Below are positions 31,641-40,364 of a stretch of 55,708 nucleotides of DNA, piece by piece. The DNA is from an uncultured Oscillospiraceae bacterium. Lineage in GTDB: Bacteria > Bacillota > Clostridia > Oscillospirales > Acutalibacteraceae. A model generated the notes under the pieces. It saw only the letters and a program-made list of their open reading frames with translations, did not search any database and had not been told where the DNA came from. The DNA lies in the NCBI GenBank assembly GCA_900542575.1, contig UQOE01000013.1, positions 1 through 55,708 of the forward strand, given 5' to 3'. Made by a program: the position numbers and the translations under genes. The stretch's first letter is position 1. Every line of letters begins with the position of its first letter.

Positions 31641-34393
31641 GACCGATCAAATTGAAAATGAAAGAATTTGGGCCCTATGCGTCCCCAACTGAAATCAATT
31701 TTGACAAATTGACGGAGGGGTCCAGCCTCTTTCTGATCTCCGGCGACACCGGGGCCGGTAAAACCATGATTTTTGATGCCATTACATTTGCCCTCTACGG
31801 CGAGGACAGCGGCGGCCTCCGCAAATCGGATTCGCTGCGGAGTACCTATGCATCGGATCGCGACTCGACGGAAGTTACACTGGAGTTTGAAAATCATGGG
31901 AAGCACTATTCTGTGACGCGCTCCCCGGCCTATTCCCGCCCGAAGCTGAGGGGCTCGGGAATGCGGGCGGTGTCGTCCTCTGCCCTTCTGGAGCGCCCTG
32001 ATGAGCAGCCTGTCGACGGCGACAGAAAGGTGACCGAAGCCATTATAGGTATTCTTGGTATGGACAGAAAACAGTTCACACAGGTCACCATGATTGCACA
32101 GGGAAAATTCCGGGAGCTGCTGGGTGCAGATACCAGCCAGCGGAGGGCCATTTTCAGCGATCTCCTGGGGACCGAAATCTATGGAAAAATGCAGGAGGAA
32201 CTGGCTCAGCGGACCCTCGACGAGCAGAAAAAGCTGGAGAGCCTGGAAGACGCGGTCCGACACGCGGCGAACAGCGCAAAGACAGATGCGGACCCGATGG
32301 AAACAGTCGACAAAAATGGCGTAAATACGCGGATTTCTATGATTTCGGAGGAGCTCAAAACGGAAGAAAAACAGAAGAAAAAGCTGGACTGTAAAGCAAA
32401 TCTACTAGACAAACAAATGTCCGAGTCCGCTGCGAGGCTTGCCAAAATGGAAGAAATGGCGAAAATACGCGAAAAGATGGAAGAAAATGAAAAGGCTTTT
32501 TCGGAAAAAAAGGAAAAAATCCGCCAGCTTCAGAGCTGGTCCGAGCAGGCCGCCAAAGCGGCAGAACAGGCGGGCCCGCTGCGCGGACAGGCGGCGCGGG
32601 AGAGCGCACGCCTGGAGGACTATACCGAACTGGATCAGACCTCGCAGAAAATGCAGAGTCTGAAGTCTGATCTATCAGATAAGCAATCTACCTTGAAACA
32701 GAAAAAAACAGAGCAGGAAGAACTTGCCCGTCAATTGGCCGAAGCACGGCAGAGGCAGAAAGAACTGGAACCGGTTCCGACCCGGCTCATGGAGCTGCAG
32801 CAGGAAAACGAAAAACTTCAGGGCCGGCAGAGAGATCTGGAGAATTTCTGCCGGGAGGCAGAGCAGATTCAAAAAGAAGAGGCGGAACTGGCAGAGCTGA
32901 AACAGGACTTTCTCCGTGAATTTAAGATAGAAAAAACAGCACGCGGGGAAGCGGAACAGCTGCGCTCTTTTTTCCTGCTGGATCAGGCGGGCATTCTCGC
33001 CGAAGATCTTCAGGACGGGGAGGCCTGTCCGGTCTGCGGCTCTTTGGATCATCCTCATCCTGCGGTCAAACAGAATGAAAATGTGACGCGGGAAGCGGTG
33101 GATGAGGCACAGAAGAGGGCTGAACTGGCTCGAAATGCCCTGGAGGAGGTCTCAAGAGCACGAGAAAAGGCGATGGGGGCTCACGATAAGGATTCCGAGC
33201 GCCTGTCCAAACTGGCTGCTGAACTGCTGCCGGAGATCCCGCCCCGGGAGCAGAAAGCGGAGGCGAAACACCAGCTTCAGAATACGGCAGAGAAACTGGA
33301 ACAGAACAGCCAGAAGGAGCCTGCCCTGACGGCTCAAAAGAAGGAACTCGGGCGGCTGAGAGAGACGATTCCCGTATTGGAGAAAAAAGAGAGTGCGGGA
33401 AAGGTGCCGCTGGAAAACCTTCAGAGCGCCGTCGCAGGACTGGAAGCCCAGATGGCTGATCTGACGAAGCAGAGGGACGAACTTCAGAAAAAAGTTCCAT
33501 TTGCTTCCCGCTCCGAAGCGGAAGCGCATGTCTCGCAATTGGAACAGCAGGCGGAGCAGCTGGAGAAAACCAGGGAGCAGACGAAAGAAGTCGTGAATCG
33601 CGCGAAAGAGGAGATGGGTTCCCTGCAGGGACGGATTGAGGAGCAGAGGAACAGCTGCAGAGGATATGATCCGGAGCGGCATAAGGCGCTGCAGGGGCAG
33701 AAACAGAAACTCATGGCGGACCGGAATCAGCTGCAGGAGGATCTGGCAGAACTCGGTCACAGCATTCGGCTTAATCGGGAGGCGCGGAACAGCCTCCAAA
33801 AGCTGGGAGAAGCATGGGAAAAACAGTCCCGGTATTTTACCATGTGCCGGGAGCTTAGCGACACCGCCAATGGAACACTGACCGGAAAGGACCGCATTTC
33901 GTTTGAGACGTATATTCAGGCGTATTATTTCGATCTTGTCCTGGAACGGGCCAATGGGCGGCTCCGGAGCATGACGGCTAACCGCTACGAACTGATCCGC
34001 CAGACCGGCGGGGGCGACCGGCGAAAAAATACGGGCCTCGAGCTGGATGTCAAAGATTATTACAACTCCACGGTCCGGAGCGCTTCGACGCTCTCCGGGG
34101 GCGAGGCATTTCTCGCCTCCCTTGCGCTGGCTTTGGGCCTCTCCGATGTCATTCAGTCCAATGCCGGCGGAATCCAGATCGATACGCTGTTTGTCGACGA
34201 GGGCTTTGGAACGCTGGACGAGGATTCGCTGAATCTCGCGGTTCAGACTCTGCAGAATCTGGCCGGGGACCATCGGACGGTCGGCATTATCTCCCATGTT
34301 GCGGAGCTGGAACAGAAAATTGAAAATCAGCTGCAGGTCCGCAAGGGGACGCAGGGCAGCTCGGTCTCCATTCATACGGTGGCCGAGGGCTGA
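31637..34393 (+). CDS. sbcC: Exonuclease subunit SbcC (Rad50-like ATPase)
   Basis: SMC-like ATPase of 918 residues. Walker A is LISGDTGAGKTMIFDAI near residue 35-50. A long antiparallel coiled coil runs from about 190 to 760, with the zinc hook CPVCGSLDH at about residues 463-471. The ABC signature STLSGGEAFLASLALALGLSD and Walker B DTLFVDEGFGTLDEDSL follow in the C-terminal head, then HVAELEQKIENQL. Length is in the normal SbcC range (about 1000, slightly short). ATG overlaps the sbcD stop. Complex acts on DNA hairpins, cruciforms and protein-blocked ends. Confidence 0.95.
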   Translation: MRPIKLKMKEFGPYASPTEINFDKLTEGSSLFLISGDTGAGKTMIFDAITFALYGEDSGGLRKSDSLRSTYASDRDSTEVTLEFENHGKHYSVTRSPAYSRPKLRGSGMRAVSSSALLERPDEQPVDGDRKVTEAIIGILGMDRKQFTQVTMIAQGKFRELLGADTSQRRAIFSDLLGTEIYGKMQEELAQRTLDEQKKLESLEDAVRHAANSAKTDADPMETVDKNGVNTRISMISEELKTEEKQKKKLDCKANLLDKQMSESAARLAKMEEMAKIREKMEENEKAFSEKKEKIRQLQSWSEQAAKAAEQAGPLRGQAARESARLEDYTELDQTSQKMQSLKSDLSDKQSTLKQKKTEQEELARQLAEARQRQKELEPVPTRLMELQQENEKLQGRQRDLENFCREAEQIQKEEAELAELKQDFLREFKIEKTARGEAEQLRSFFLLDQAGILAEDLQDGEACPVCGSLDHPHPAVKQNENVTREAVDEAQKRAELARNALEEVSRAREKAMGAHDKDSERLSKLAAELLPEIPPREQKAEAKHQLQNTAEKLEQNSQKEPALTAQKKELGRLRETIPVLEKKESAGKVPLENLQSAVAGLEAQMADLTKQRDELQKKVPFASRSEAEAHVSQLEQQAEQLEKTREQTKEVVNRAKEEMGSLQGRIEEQRNSCRGYDPERHKALQGQKQKLMADRNQLQEDLAELGHSIRLNREARNSLQKLGEAWEKQSRYFTMCRELSDTANGTLTGKDRISFETYIQAYYFDLVLERANGRLRSMTANRYELIRQTGGGDRRKNTGLELDVKDYYNSTVRSASTLSGGEAFLASLALALGLSDVIQSNAGGIQIDTLFVDEGFGTLDEDSLNLAVQTLQNLAGDHRTVGIISHVAELEQKIENQLQVRKGTQGSSVSIHTVAEG

Positions 34394-34450
34394 GCGGGTG
34401 CCCTTGCAAACCTCCGGGAAATCGACGATAATAATTTCGGAGGTGAACAC

Positions 34451-35266
34451 ATGCAGAAACTGACATCTGCCGCAAAACGGATTGCCGCGCTGTCGCTTTG
34501 CACGGTACTGCTCTTCTGCCTGTTCGGGTGCGGAAAAAAAGATGCGGCGCAGGGCGGCGGAAAAACGCAGCTCGGCACAACAGCTGCGGCTCCCGCAGAT
34601 GACGAGTCCAGCCGTTCGGACAAAGATCTTCTGGATGCCATCTATCGCCAGAACCGCCTGGATGCACTGCTTCTGAACCACCGAAATGTCCAGCGCACAA
34701 CGGTCTGCTACGATACCTCCGGGAAAAAAGTGTTTACTTCCAACGTTTTTGGCGACCGCGGACAGTATGCCTACTCGGACAGCGAGGGGAACATTACGGT
34801 CATCGAAAAGGGAACGCAGGTCGGGTACGACGCACAGAAGAAGCAGGTCTACCGTACTGCTTTTGCAGGCGGTGCCTATCAGAAGTATGCTGACAGCAAC
34901 CGCAACCATATTATCTTTACCGGCTACAGCGGAGAGACCGTCATTACTTCAGCTATCAATAACGACGACAGCGAATGGGTTATTACGACAAAAATCCCAA
35001 TGTCCAGCATTGACCAGAACGCCAGCGTCTATTCGCCCGGAGTTACGTTCGCCAAGGACGATACCTGTACTATTGAATACCATGTGACGCCCTATCTGTA
35101 CGAAATCAGGAAGATGCGCATAACTGTGGTCCGGGCCAATGCGGAGAAGTCGGTCCGGCTGATGGATACTTCCATCTCCTATGACGGTGCGCGGTACAGC
35201 CTGCCCTCCTGGCTGCAGGAGCGGCTGAACAGCGGACGGGGCGTGGTTTCCCGCTATGTTAGGTAA
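34451..35266 (+). CDS. Lipoprotein of unknown function
   Basis: A 271-residue exported lipoprotein. The signal is MQKLTSAAKRIAALSLCTVLLFC followed by lipobox LFGC (Cys27), then a Gly/Ala/Ser linker. The mature domain is Tyr/Asn/Asp-rich and probably beta-structured (AYSDSEGNITVIEKG, TGYSGETVITSAI, CTIEYHVTPYLYEIRKM). CGGAGGTG precedes the ATG. It follows sbcC by 57 bases without an obvious terminator and is likely co-transcribed or has a local promoter. No family recognised; the domain may be a repetitive beta structure like that in YD or propeller proteins, but this is a guess. Confidence 0.8.
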   Translation: MQKLTSAAKRIAALSLCTVLLFCLFGCGKKDAAQGGGKTQLGTTAAAPADDESSRSDKDLLDAIYRQNRLDALLLNHRNVQRTTVCYDTSGKKVFTSNVFGDRGQYAYSDSEGNITVIEKGTQVGYDAQKKQVYRTAFAGGAYQKYADSNRNHIIFTGYSGETVITSAINNDDSEWVITTKIPMSSIDQNASVYSPGVTFAKDDTCTIEYHVTPYLYEIRKMRITVVRANAEKSVRLMDTSISYDGARYSLPSWLQERLNSGRGVVSRYVR

Positions 35267-35327
35267 TTTGGTATAGCGAAAGACTTTCTTTTTGAATGTC
35301 AAAATTTATACAAAAGTTACAATTTGC

Positions 35328-35358
35328 TTGATGACTTTGCGGGCGGCGAGAATATAAT
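35328..35358 (+). promoter_or_regulatory. Candidate promoter of the radical SAM gene
   Basis: TTGATG (35328-35333) with AATATA at 17 bases or TATAAT at 19 bases (35353-35358), in a very AT-rich stretch. A motif TACAAAAGTTACA (35309-35321) just upstream recurs before the repeat-protein gene at 37980. Confidence 0.5.
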
Positions 35359-35471
35359 AATATAATGTAAAAAAGAACATGGGCAAGTTTATGGCTATGT
35401 GTCGTAAATTTGCCTCTGTTTTTTCATTTCTTTGGGAAATCGGGAAAATACATAGATTGGGAGGAACCATT

Positions 35472-36959
35472 ATGGCTTCTACTTATGACAACCTTTCTCA
35501 TTCTTTTGAGCGGAAAACCGCCGGAATGATGATCGACGTCCTGCTTCGCCGCCTCGCGAATAAAAACGATGCCGGCAAGCGTCTCAGCTACCTGCATGTC
35601 GTCGACTTTGTCTCCAAGTTCTGGAAAGAGGACAAATACAAGGAACGTTTTGACGCTGCACGCCGCCAGATCAACGATCCCAATGGACGCTGGCCGAATT
35701 TTATCACCCGTATCATCAACGAGTCAGACCCGCACGTCTTAAAGACGTTTGTTCTGAATGTCGGCTATGAGATGCTGCTTCGCGGCTCCAAAGAAGTTCA
35801 CGCGAACCGCGAAAAATATAACTGCAATATCCCAATGCTCATCATCTTTGACCCGACTTCTGCCTGCAATATGCATTGTGAGGGCTGCTGGTCCGGTACC
35901 TATGGCCATAAGGACAACCTCACCTTTGAGGAGATGGACCGCATTATGACCCAGGGCAAAGAACTGGGTGTCCACCTGTTCCTGATGACCGGCGGTGAGC
36001 CCCTGGTCCGCAAAAAAGATATCCTCAAGCTGGCCGAAAAGCACCAGGACTGCGAAATTGGCTTCTTCACCAACTCCACGCTTATCGATGAAAAATTCTG
36101 CGAGGACATGGTCCGTGTCGGCAACCTCGCTCCGCTGCTTTCAGTCGAGGGCTCGGAAGAGACCAACGATGCCCGCCGCGGAAAAGGTCATTACCAGGCT
36201 GTTATGAATGCAATGGATCTTCTGAAGAAGCACGGCATTATTTTCGGCACCTCGGTCTGCTATACCAAATATAATCTGGATGCCGTCACCAATGATGATT
36301 TCTTCAACTTCCTGTCGGAGAAGGGCGCGCGTCTTGGTTTCTTCTTCCACTATATGCCGGTCGGCAACAACGCAGTCGTTGATCTCATGCCGACGCCGGA
36401 GCAGCGTGTGGAAATTATCAAGCGGATCCGCAAAATCCGTTCTCCTGAGAGCAAAATTGAGTTCTTCCCGATGGACTTCCAGGATGACGGCGAGTACGTA
36501 AACGGCTGCATTGCCGCAGGCCGCCAGTTCTTCCACATTACTTCGGCAGGAGATGCGGAGCCCTGTGTCTTTATCCACTACAGCGACTCCAATATTAAGG
36601 ATAAGAGCATTCTGGAAATTCTCCAGAGCCCGCTGTTCCAGACGTATCGCTCCGGACAGCCCTTTAACCGCAACCATTTCCGTCCCTGCCCTATGCTGGA
36701 AAACCCCTACTATCTGCGGGAAATCGTCAACAGCACCGGTGCCAAGAGCACCAACCAGGAGTCCGAGGAGAGCGTCGAGCATCTCACCGACAAATGTGTT
36801 GACTATGCAGCAGAGTGGGCACCGGTCGCAGAGAAGACCTGGAAAGAGATGAAGCATTATAAGCCGGCCTACGCCAACTATGACAAGGCGCATACCGAAA
36901 ACGAAGAACTTGCCGGCTTTGTCAATGAGCCGCAGACGGTTCACGCAGAGCAGGAATAA
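35472..36959 (+). CDS. Radical SAM protein of unassigned function
   Basis: A 495-residue radical SAM enzyme. ATG at 35472 is preceded by GGGAGG. A 115-residue N-terminal helical region (VLLRRLANKNDAGKRLSYLHVVDFV) precedes the radical SAM core: SACNMHCEGCWSGTYGH (Cys132, Cys136, Cys139), FLMTGGEPLVRKKDI, FFTNSTLIDEKF and LLSVEGSEETNDARRGKGHY. C-terminal cysteines in a SPASM-like arrangement (NGCIAAGRQFFHITSAGDAEPCVF and RPCPMLENPYYLREI) could hold an auxiliary cluster. The acidic tail is not conserved-looking. No precursor peptide gene is recognisable next to it. Substrate unknown. A strong terminator follows. Confidence 0.88.
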   Translation: MASTYDNLSHSFERKTAGMMIDVLLRRLANKNDAGKRLSYLHVVDFVSKFWKEDKYKERFDAARRQINDPNGRWPNFITRIINESDPHVLKTFVLNVGYEMLLRGSKEVHANREKYNCNIPMLIIFDPTSACNMHCEGCWSGTYGHKDNLTFEEMDRIMTQGKELGVHLFLMTGGEPLVRKKDILKLAEKHQDCEIGFFTNSTLIDEKFCEDMVRVGNLAPLLSVEGSEETNDARRGKGHYQAVMNAMDLLKKHGIIFGTSVCYTKYNLDAVTNDDFFNFLSEKGARLGFFFHYMPVGNNAVVDLMPTPEQRVEIIKRIRKIRSPESKIEFFPMDFQDDGEYVNGCIAAGRQFFHITSAGDAEPCVFIHYSDSNIKDKSILEILQSPLFQTYRSGQPFNRNHFRPCPMLENPYYLREIVNSTGAKSTNQESEESVEHLTDKCVDYAAEWAPVAEKTWKEMKHYKPAYANYDKAHTENEELAGFVNEPQTVHAEQE

Positions 36960-36985
36960 TACGGTTGCTTTCGAAGTAAGACAGC

Positions 36986-37023
36986 ATCACCCCGAAGCCT
37001 TTGGGCTCCGGGGTGATTTTTAT
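36986..37023 (+). terminator. Terminator of the radical SAM gene
   Basis: ATCACCCCGaAGCC-tttg-GGCTcCGGGGTGAT followed by TTTTTAT. Confidence 0.9.
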
Positions 37024-37191
37024 ATAAATTACTCAAAATTTAAATATATATTTGTAAATAAGTATAACAAAATAGACATAAATTTTGCGTTTTTTTAACA
37101 TTGGTTCTGGTGTGACAAGCGGGTATATGGTAAGATGAAATTCAGCTTAATTGAGAATTTGTGGAAAAATTGGAAAGGAGCATTCTCATCT

Positions 37192-37647
37192 ATGGGAAAT
37201 CGAAAAGCAAAGAATACAGGCCGGGAGAGCAGAAGGGCGAGCCGTTTTCTTCTGACCGCTCTGCTTCTGACCTGTCTGTTGCTGTCGTCTGTCTCTGTCT
37301 GGGCTGCCCAGCCCACCGGCTACTATGTCAAGGCCTCCGACCTTGTTCCGGTTTATGGCAATACATCTGGGGTACAGAAGTCTTCGAAATCTACCAGAGG
37401 CTGTCCTTACGACAGACCGAGTAAGCCCCTGAACTACGACAGCTACCATTATCCGGCCATCAAAAAAGGCGACGAGGGGGTTAAATGGCTGCAGTGGCAG
37501 CTGCGGGACCACGGTTATTACAGCGGCAGCATCGACGGCTATTACGGCGAAGCGACCGAGCGTGCGGTCCGCGAATACCAGGAAGACCATGGACTGACAG
37601 CGGACGGCCAGGCCTACACCCAGACCTTCAACAGCCTGGAACGCTGA
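37192..37647 (+). CDS. Secreted peptidoglycan-binding protein with DLVPV motif
   Basis: A 151-residue exported protein. Chosen ATG 37192 has AAGGAG 12 bases upstream; an earlier in-frame ATG (37135) has no good site. Signal peptide about residues 18-40 ends SVSVWAAQP. Just after it comes YYVKASDLVPVYGN, closely matching YLVRYEDLVPVKQAN in the repeat protein encoded 330 bases downstream. The C-terminal 65 residues are a peptidoglycan-binding type 1 domain (AIKKGDEGVKWLQWQLRDHGYYSGSIDGYYGEATERAVREYQEDHGLTADG). No catalytic domain is attached, so it likely acts as a wall anchor or adaptor. Confidence 0.87.
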   Translation: MGNRKAKNTGRESRRASRFLLTALLLTCLLLSSVSVWAAQPTGYYVKASDLVPVYGNTSGVQKSSKSTRGCPYDRPSKPLNYDSYHYPAIKKGDEGVKWLQWQLRDHGYYSGSIDGYYGEATERAVREYQEDHGLTADGQAYTQTFNSLER

Positions 37648-37660
37648 AATGATTTTTCGA

Positions 37661-37690
37661 AAACCTGCCCTGTAGGGGCAGGTTTTTTTT
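37661..37690 (+). terminator. Terminator after the peptidoglycan-binding protein gene
   Basis: AACCTGCCC-tgta-GGGGCAGGTT with eight T. Confidence 0.92.
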
Positions 37691-37692
37691 GC

Positions 37693-37979
37693 CCTGCTGG
37701 ACAAAAAACCTGACAAAACCGGCCAGATTCGTACATGCAGATAGGGACGCCAAATATCAAAATACTAATGTCCATAATAAAAAAAGTAATGTCTTTTTCC
37801 AGAATAGTACAATACGACAATGATGATAATAATGACGTTCAATTAATTATTTATACATTATTTAGAAATGATTTATTAATATTTTAAACATAAATTATTC
37901 ATTGCTGGAAAGAACTGTACAAAAAAGTTACATTTTTTACAGCACTTTTTATATATCAGTAAGGAGGTGAAACTTATCT
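37693..37979 (+). promoter_or_regulatory. AT-rich gene-free region upstream of the hydrophobic repeat protein
   Basis: About 290 bases far richer in A and T than the surroundings, with no gene. Near its end CTGTAC-A6-gttaca-T6-ACAG (37915-37942) forms an imperfect inverted repeat that includes the GTTACA motif. A candidate TTACAT-N17-ATATAT promoter overlaps it. It ends in a strong AGGAGGTG site before the ATG at 37980. Long AT-rich upstream DNA often marks highly expressed or regulated surface genes; that reading is inference. Confidence 0.5.
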
Positions 37980-40343
37980 ATGCACACAGAAATGACACAG
38001 AATTGTTCTGAGAAAGCGTCTTTCCGAAGCGTATCCGCACTGCGAAAAATCATACTCGCCGCTGCTGCGCTTCTCGCTCTTTTTCTGTCGCTGACCGCAG
38101 TATCTGTATTCGCTGCGCCGGCGAAAACACAGCCGAAACCGGAAGATCAGACTTTGTACTTAGTTCGGTATGAAGATCTGGTTCCTGTCAAACAGGCAAA
38201 CGTCAAAGCTGTACCTTCAGGCAGTGCCGCTCAGCAGACGGCAAAGTCCTCTGCAAACGCCGCCGCTTCCACGAAAAAGAGCACTTCCACGCAAACGAAT
38301 TCTGCTCCCGCCAAAACGGCATCGGCTTCTGTCAATACGACAGCAGCTGCTGTACCGGCTCAGCCGGCTGCGGCACAACCCGCCGATTCCGCTTCTTCTG
38401 CGGAGAGCAGTTCTACGGAGACCTCCGTCTCGCTGGATCTCGGCACGGTAGTGGCGGATACCGCTCAAAAAGCTATGACAGCGGTTGAAAACCTCACGCC
38501 CGAAGATCTTGCAAAGGCCGGTATTGTCGGGACGGCACTCGCTACGGGTGCAGTCGTTGTACAAACCGCTGCTGCCGCTGTTCTGGGCGGTCTCGGTCTC
38601 GGCACAGCAGCTGTAATGATCCCGGCTGTTGCTGTTGCAGTCCCCGCTGCTGCTGCCACCCCGCTTGTCCTCACGGGCGGCCTCGTTATGGGCGCCGCTG
38701 CAATGGGCATCGGAGCAGCTGCCCTTGGTCTTCCGCTTGCCGCAGGTGCTGCAGGTCTTGCACTGGCCCTTCCGGCCGTCGGCTTCAGCGCTGCGGGAAT
38801 TATAGGCGCAATGAATCTTCCGCTTCTGGCAGGTGCCACCGGACTTGCACTGGCCGTCCCGGCCGTTGGTCTCGGCGCTGCCGCTGTTGTCGCTGCAATG
38901 AATCTTCCTCTTGTAGTCGGCGCATCTTCTCTTGCGGCACTGGTTCCGATTGCTGCTGTCGGTACTGCTCTGTTCCTCGGTGCTCTGTCTCTGCCGTTTA
39001 TCGCAGGCGGAGCTGCACTGATGAAGCTGATTCCGATTGCTGCGATTGCCACTGCGGTATTTGTTCAGATGCTGGCTCTGCCCGCCGTTATCGGCGCCAT
39101 TGCCGCACAGCTTGCCATTCCGCTTCTGATCGGTGCCACTATGGCTCTGGTCGGGATTCCGTTTGCCATCGGAGTGACCGCACTTCTCATTGCAATTCCT
39201 CAGCTGATTGGTCTTAGTCTTGCTATTATGGGTCTGCCCCTGGCTGCCGCTCTCACGGCGCTGGTTCTCGCACTTCCGCTCACTGCACTCGCAACCATGA
39301 AGATTGTTGCCCTGCCGCTTGCTGCACTTGTCGCTGCCCAGGCGTTTACTGCAATTGCTATTATGATGGCCGTTGCACTTCCTCTTGCCGCGCTGGCCGC
39401 AATCCTGCCGCTTGCCGCTCTGACTGCCGCTAAAATTTATGCACTGCCGCTTGCCGTTCTTGCCGCTATTCTGCCGCTGACGGGTCTCGCTGCAGTCATT
39501 ATCTATTCGCTGCCGCTTGCCGTTCTCGCGGCTATTCTGCCGCTGACGGGTCTCGCTGCAGTTAAAATCTTCGCACTGCCGCTCGCCGCGCTGCTCGCCG
39601 TTAACGCAGCTCTGCTTCCGGCTATGGCTCTGCTGGCAATCAAGATCTTCGCACTGCCGCTCGCCGCACTGCTCGCTGTTAACGCAGCACTGCTTCCGGC
39701 TATGGCTCTGCTGGCAATCAAGATCTTCGCTCTGCCGCTGGCTGCCGCGTTTGCTGCGACTCTGCTCGCAGTTCCGGCTACTGCGCTGGTATCGGTACTG
39801 CTCTTCGGCCTGCCGTTGAATGCAGCACTTCTCGGCATGATTCTCGCTCTGCCGGTTACCGCGCTTACTGTGATGAACATCATCGGCATCCCGCTTGCGG
39901 TCGCCCTGATCGTTCTCATCCGCTGGCTGCCGAGAATGCTCCGCATGGGCATTCTCGCGTCCTTCGTCTTCGCAATTCCGTTTATCATTGAGAAGGCAGT
40001 TGAGCTGTTCGCAACGTTTGTCGCTTCGTTCGGCACGTTCATTGACTCGGTTATGAAGTTCAACAACAACCTCATCATCGCACTGCAGAACATCTTCAAG
40101 CTGAACAACAACATTGTGAATCGCATGGAGAGAATTAGTAAGCTTATTACGGATACTCTTACAAGTATTCTTAAACCGCTTCGGCAGATGAGTCAGTTGC
40201 TTACCGGTATGCTTGATACGCTCAAAACGGCACTTTCGACGATTGACGGTATGATTGCGCCGCTGAAGAGCATTATGGATCAGATTAGCAAACTTGTTGG
40301 CAATCTTGGTGATCTTAGCAAACTCATTCCGTCTAACGCGTAA
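37980..40343 (+). CDS. Secreted giant hydrophobic protein with proline-phased tandem repeats
   Basis: A 787-residue protein I cannot assign to any family. In order: basic N-terminus and signal peptide to about residue 46 (VSVFAAP); motif YLVRYEDLVPV (60-70) shared with the neighbouring peptidoglycan-binding protein; Ala/Ser/Thr/Gln linker (75-150); a degenerate hydrophobic stretch (180-250); then about 16 tandem units (251 to about 655) each beginning Leu/Ile-Pro. Units 1-4 are 29 residues, 5-7 are 26, 8-11 are 22, 12-15 are 26, and 16 runs into RWLPRMLRM. Charged residues are nearly absent except a Lys in fixed register. The last 110 residues are amphipathic and helical (FNNNLIIALQNIFKLNNNIV, then Leu/Ile heptads to the end). 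It could be a multi-helix membrane or surface assembly. It is monocistronic with strong AGGAGGTG and a terminator. Confidence 0.85.
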   Translation: MHTEMTQNCSEKASFRSVSALRKIILAAAALLALFLSLTAVSVFAAPAKTQPKPEDQTLYLVRYEDLVPVKQANVKAVPSGSAAQQTAKSSANAAASTKKSTSTQTNSAPAKTASASVNTTAAAVPAQPAAAQPADSASSAESSSTETSVSLDLGTVVADTAQKAMTAVENLTPEDLAKAGIVGTALATGAVVVQTAAAAVLGGLGLGTAAVMIPAVAVAVPAAAATPLVLTGGLVMGAAAMGIGAAALGLPLAAGAAGLALALPAVGFSAAGIIGAMNLPLLAGATGLALAVPAVGLGAAAVVAAMNLPLVVGASSLAALVPIAAVGTALFLGALSLPFIAGGAALMKLIPIAAIATAVFVQMLALPAVIGAIAAQLAIPLLIGATMALVGIPFAIGVTALLIAIPQLIGLSLAIMGLPLAAALTALVLALPLTALATMKIVALPLAALVAAQAFTAIAIMMAVALPLAALAAILPLAALTAAKIYALPLAVLAAILPLTGLAAVIIYSLPLAVLAAILPLTGLAAVKIFALPLAALLAVNAALLPAMALLAIKIFALPLAALLAVNAALLPAMALLAIKIFALPLAAAFAATLLAVPATALVSVLLFGLPLNAALLGMILALPVTALTVMNIIGIPLAVALIVLIRWLPRMLRMGILASFVFAIPFIIEKAVELFATFVASFGTFIDSVMKFNNNLIIALQNIFKLNNNIVNRMERISKLITDTLTSILKPLRQMSQLLTGMLDTLKTALSTIDGMIAPLKSIMDQISKLVGNLGDLSKLIPSNA
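38730..39887 (+). repeat. Coding tandem repeat: 15 complete units of 87, 78 or 66 bp
   Basis: In-frame units each start at a codon pair for Leu/Ile-Pro: four of 87 bp (38730-39077), three of 78 bp (39078-39311), four of 66 bp (39312-39575), four of 78 bp (39576-39887). Units 12 and 13 (39576-39653, 39654-39731) encode identical 26-residue segments but differ at four synonymous positions. Units 10 and 11 are also near-identical. So the array has grown by recent local duplication while older units diverged. Confidence 0.9.
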
Positions 40344-40364
40344 TGCAGTTAAAAAATCATTTTT

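Noticed and set aside
38465..40126. Antisense frames across the hydrophobic repeat gene
   Set aside because: They are Ala/Arg/Thr-rich mirrors of Leu/Ala codons. The plus strand has signal peptide, ribosome binding site and terminator.
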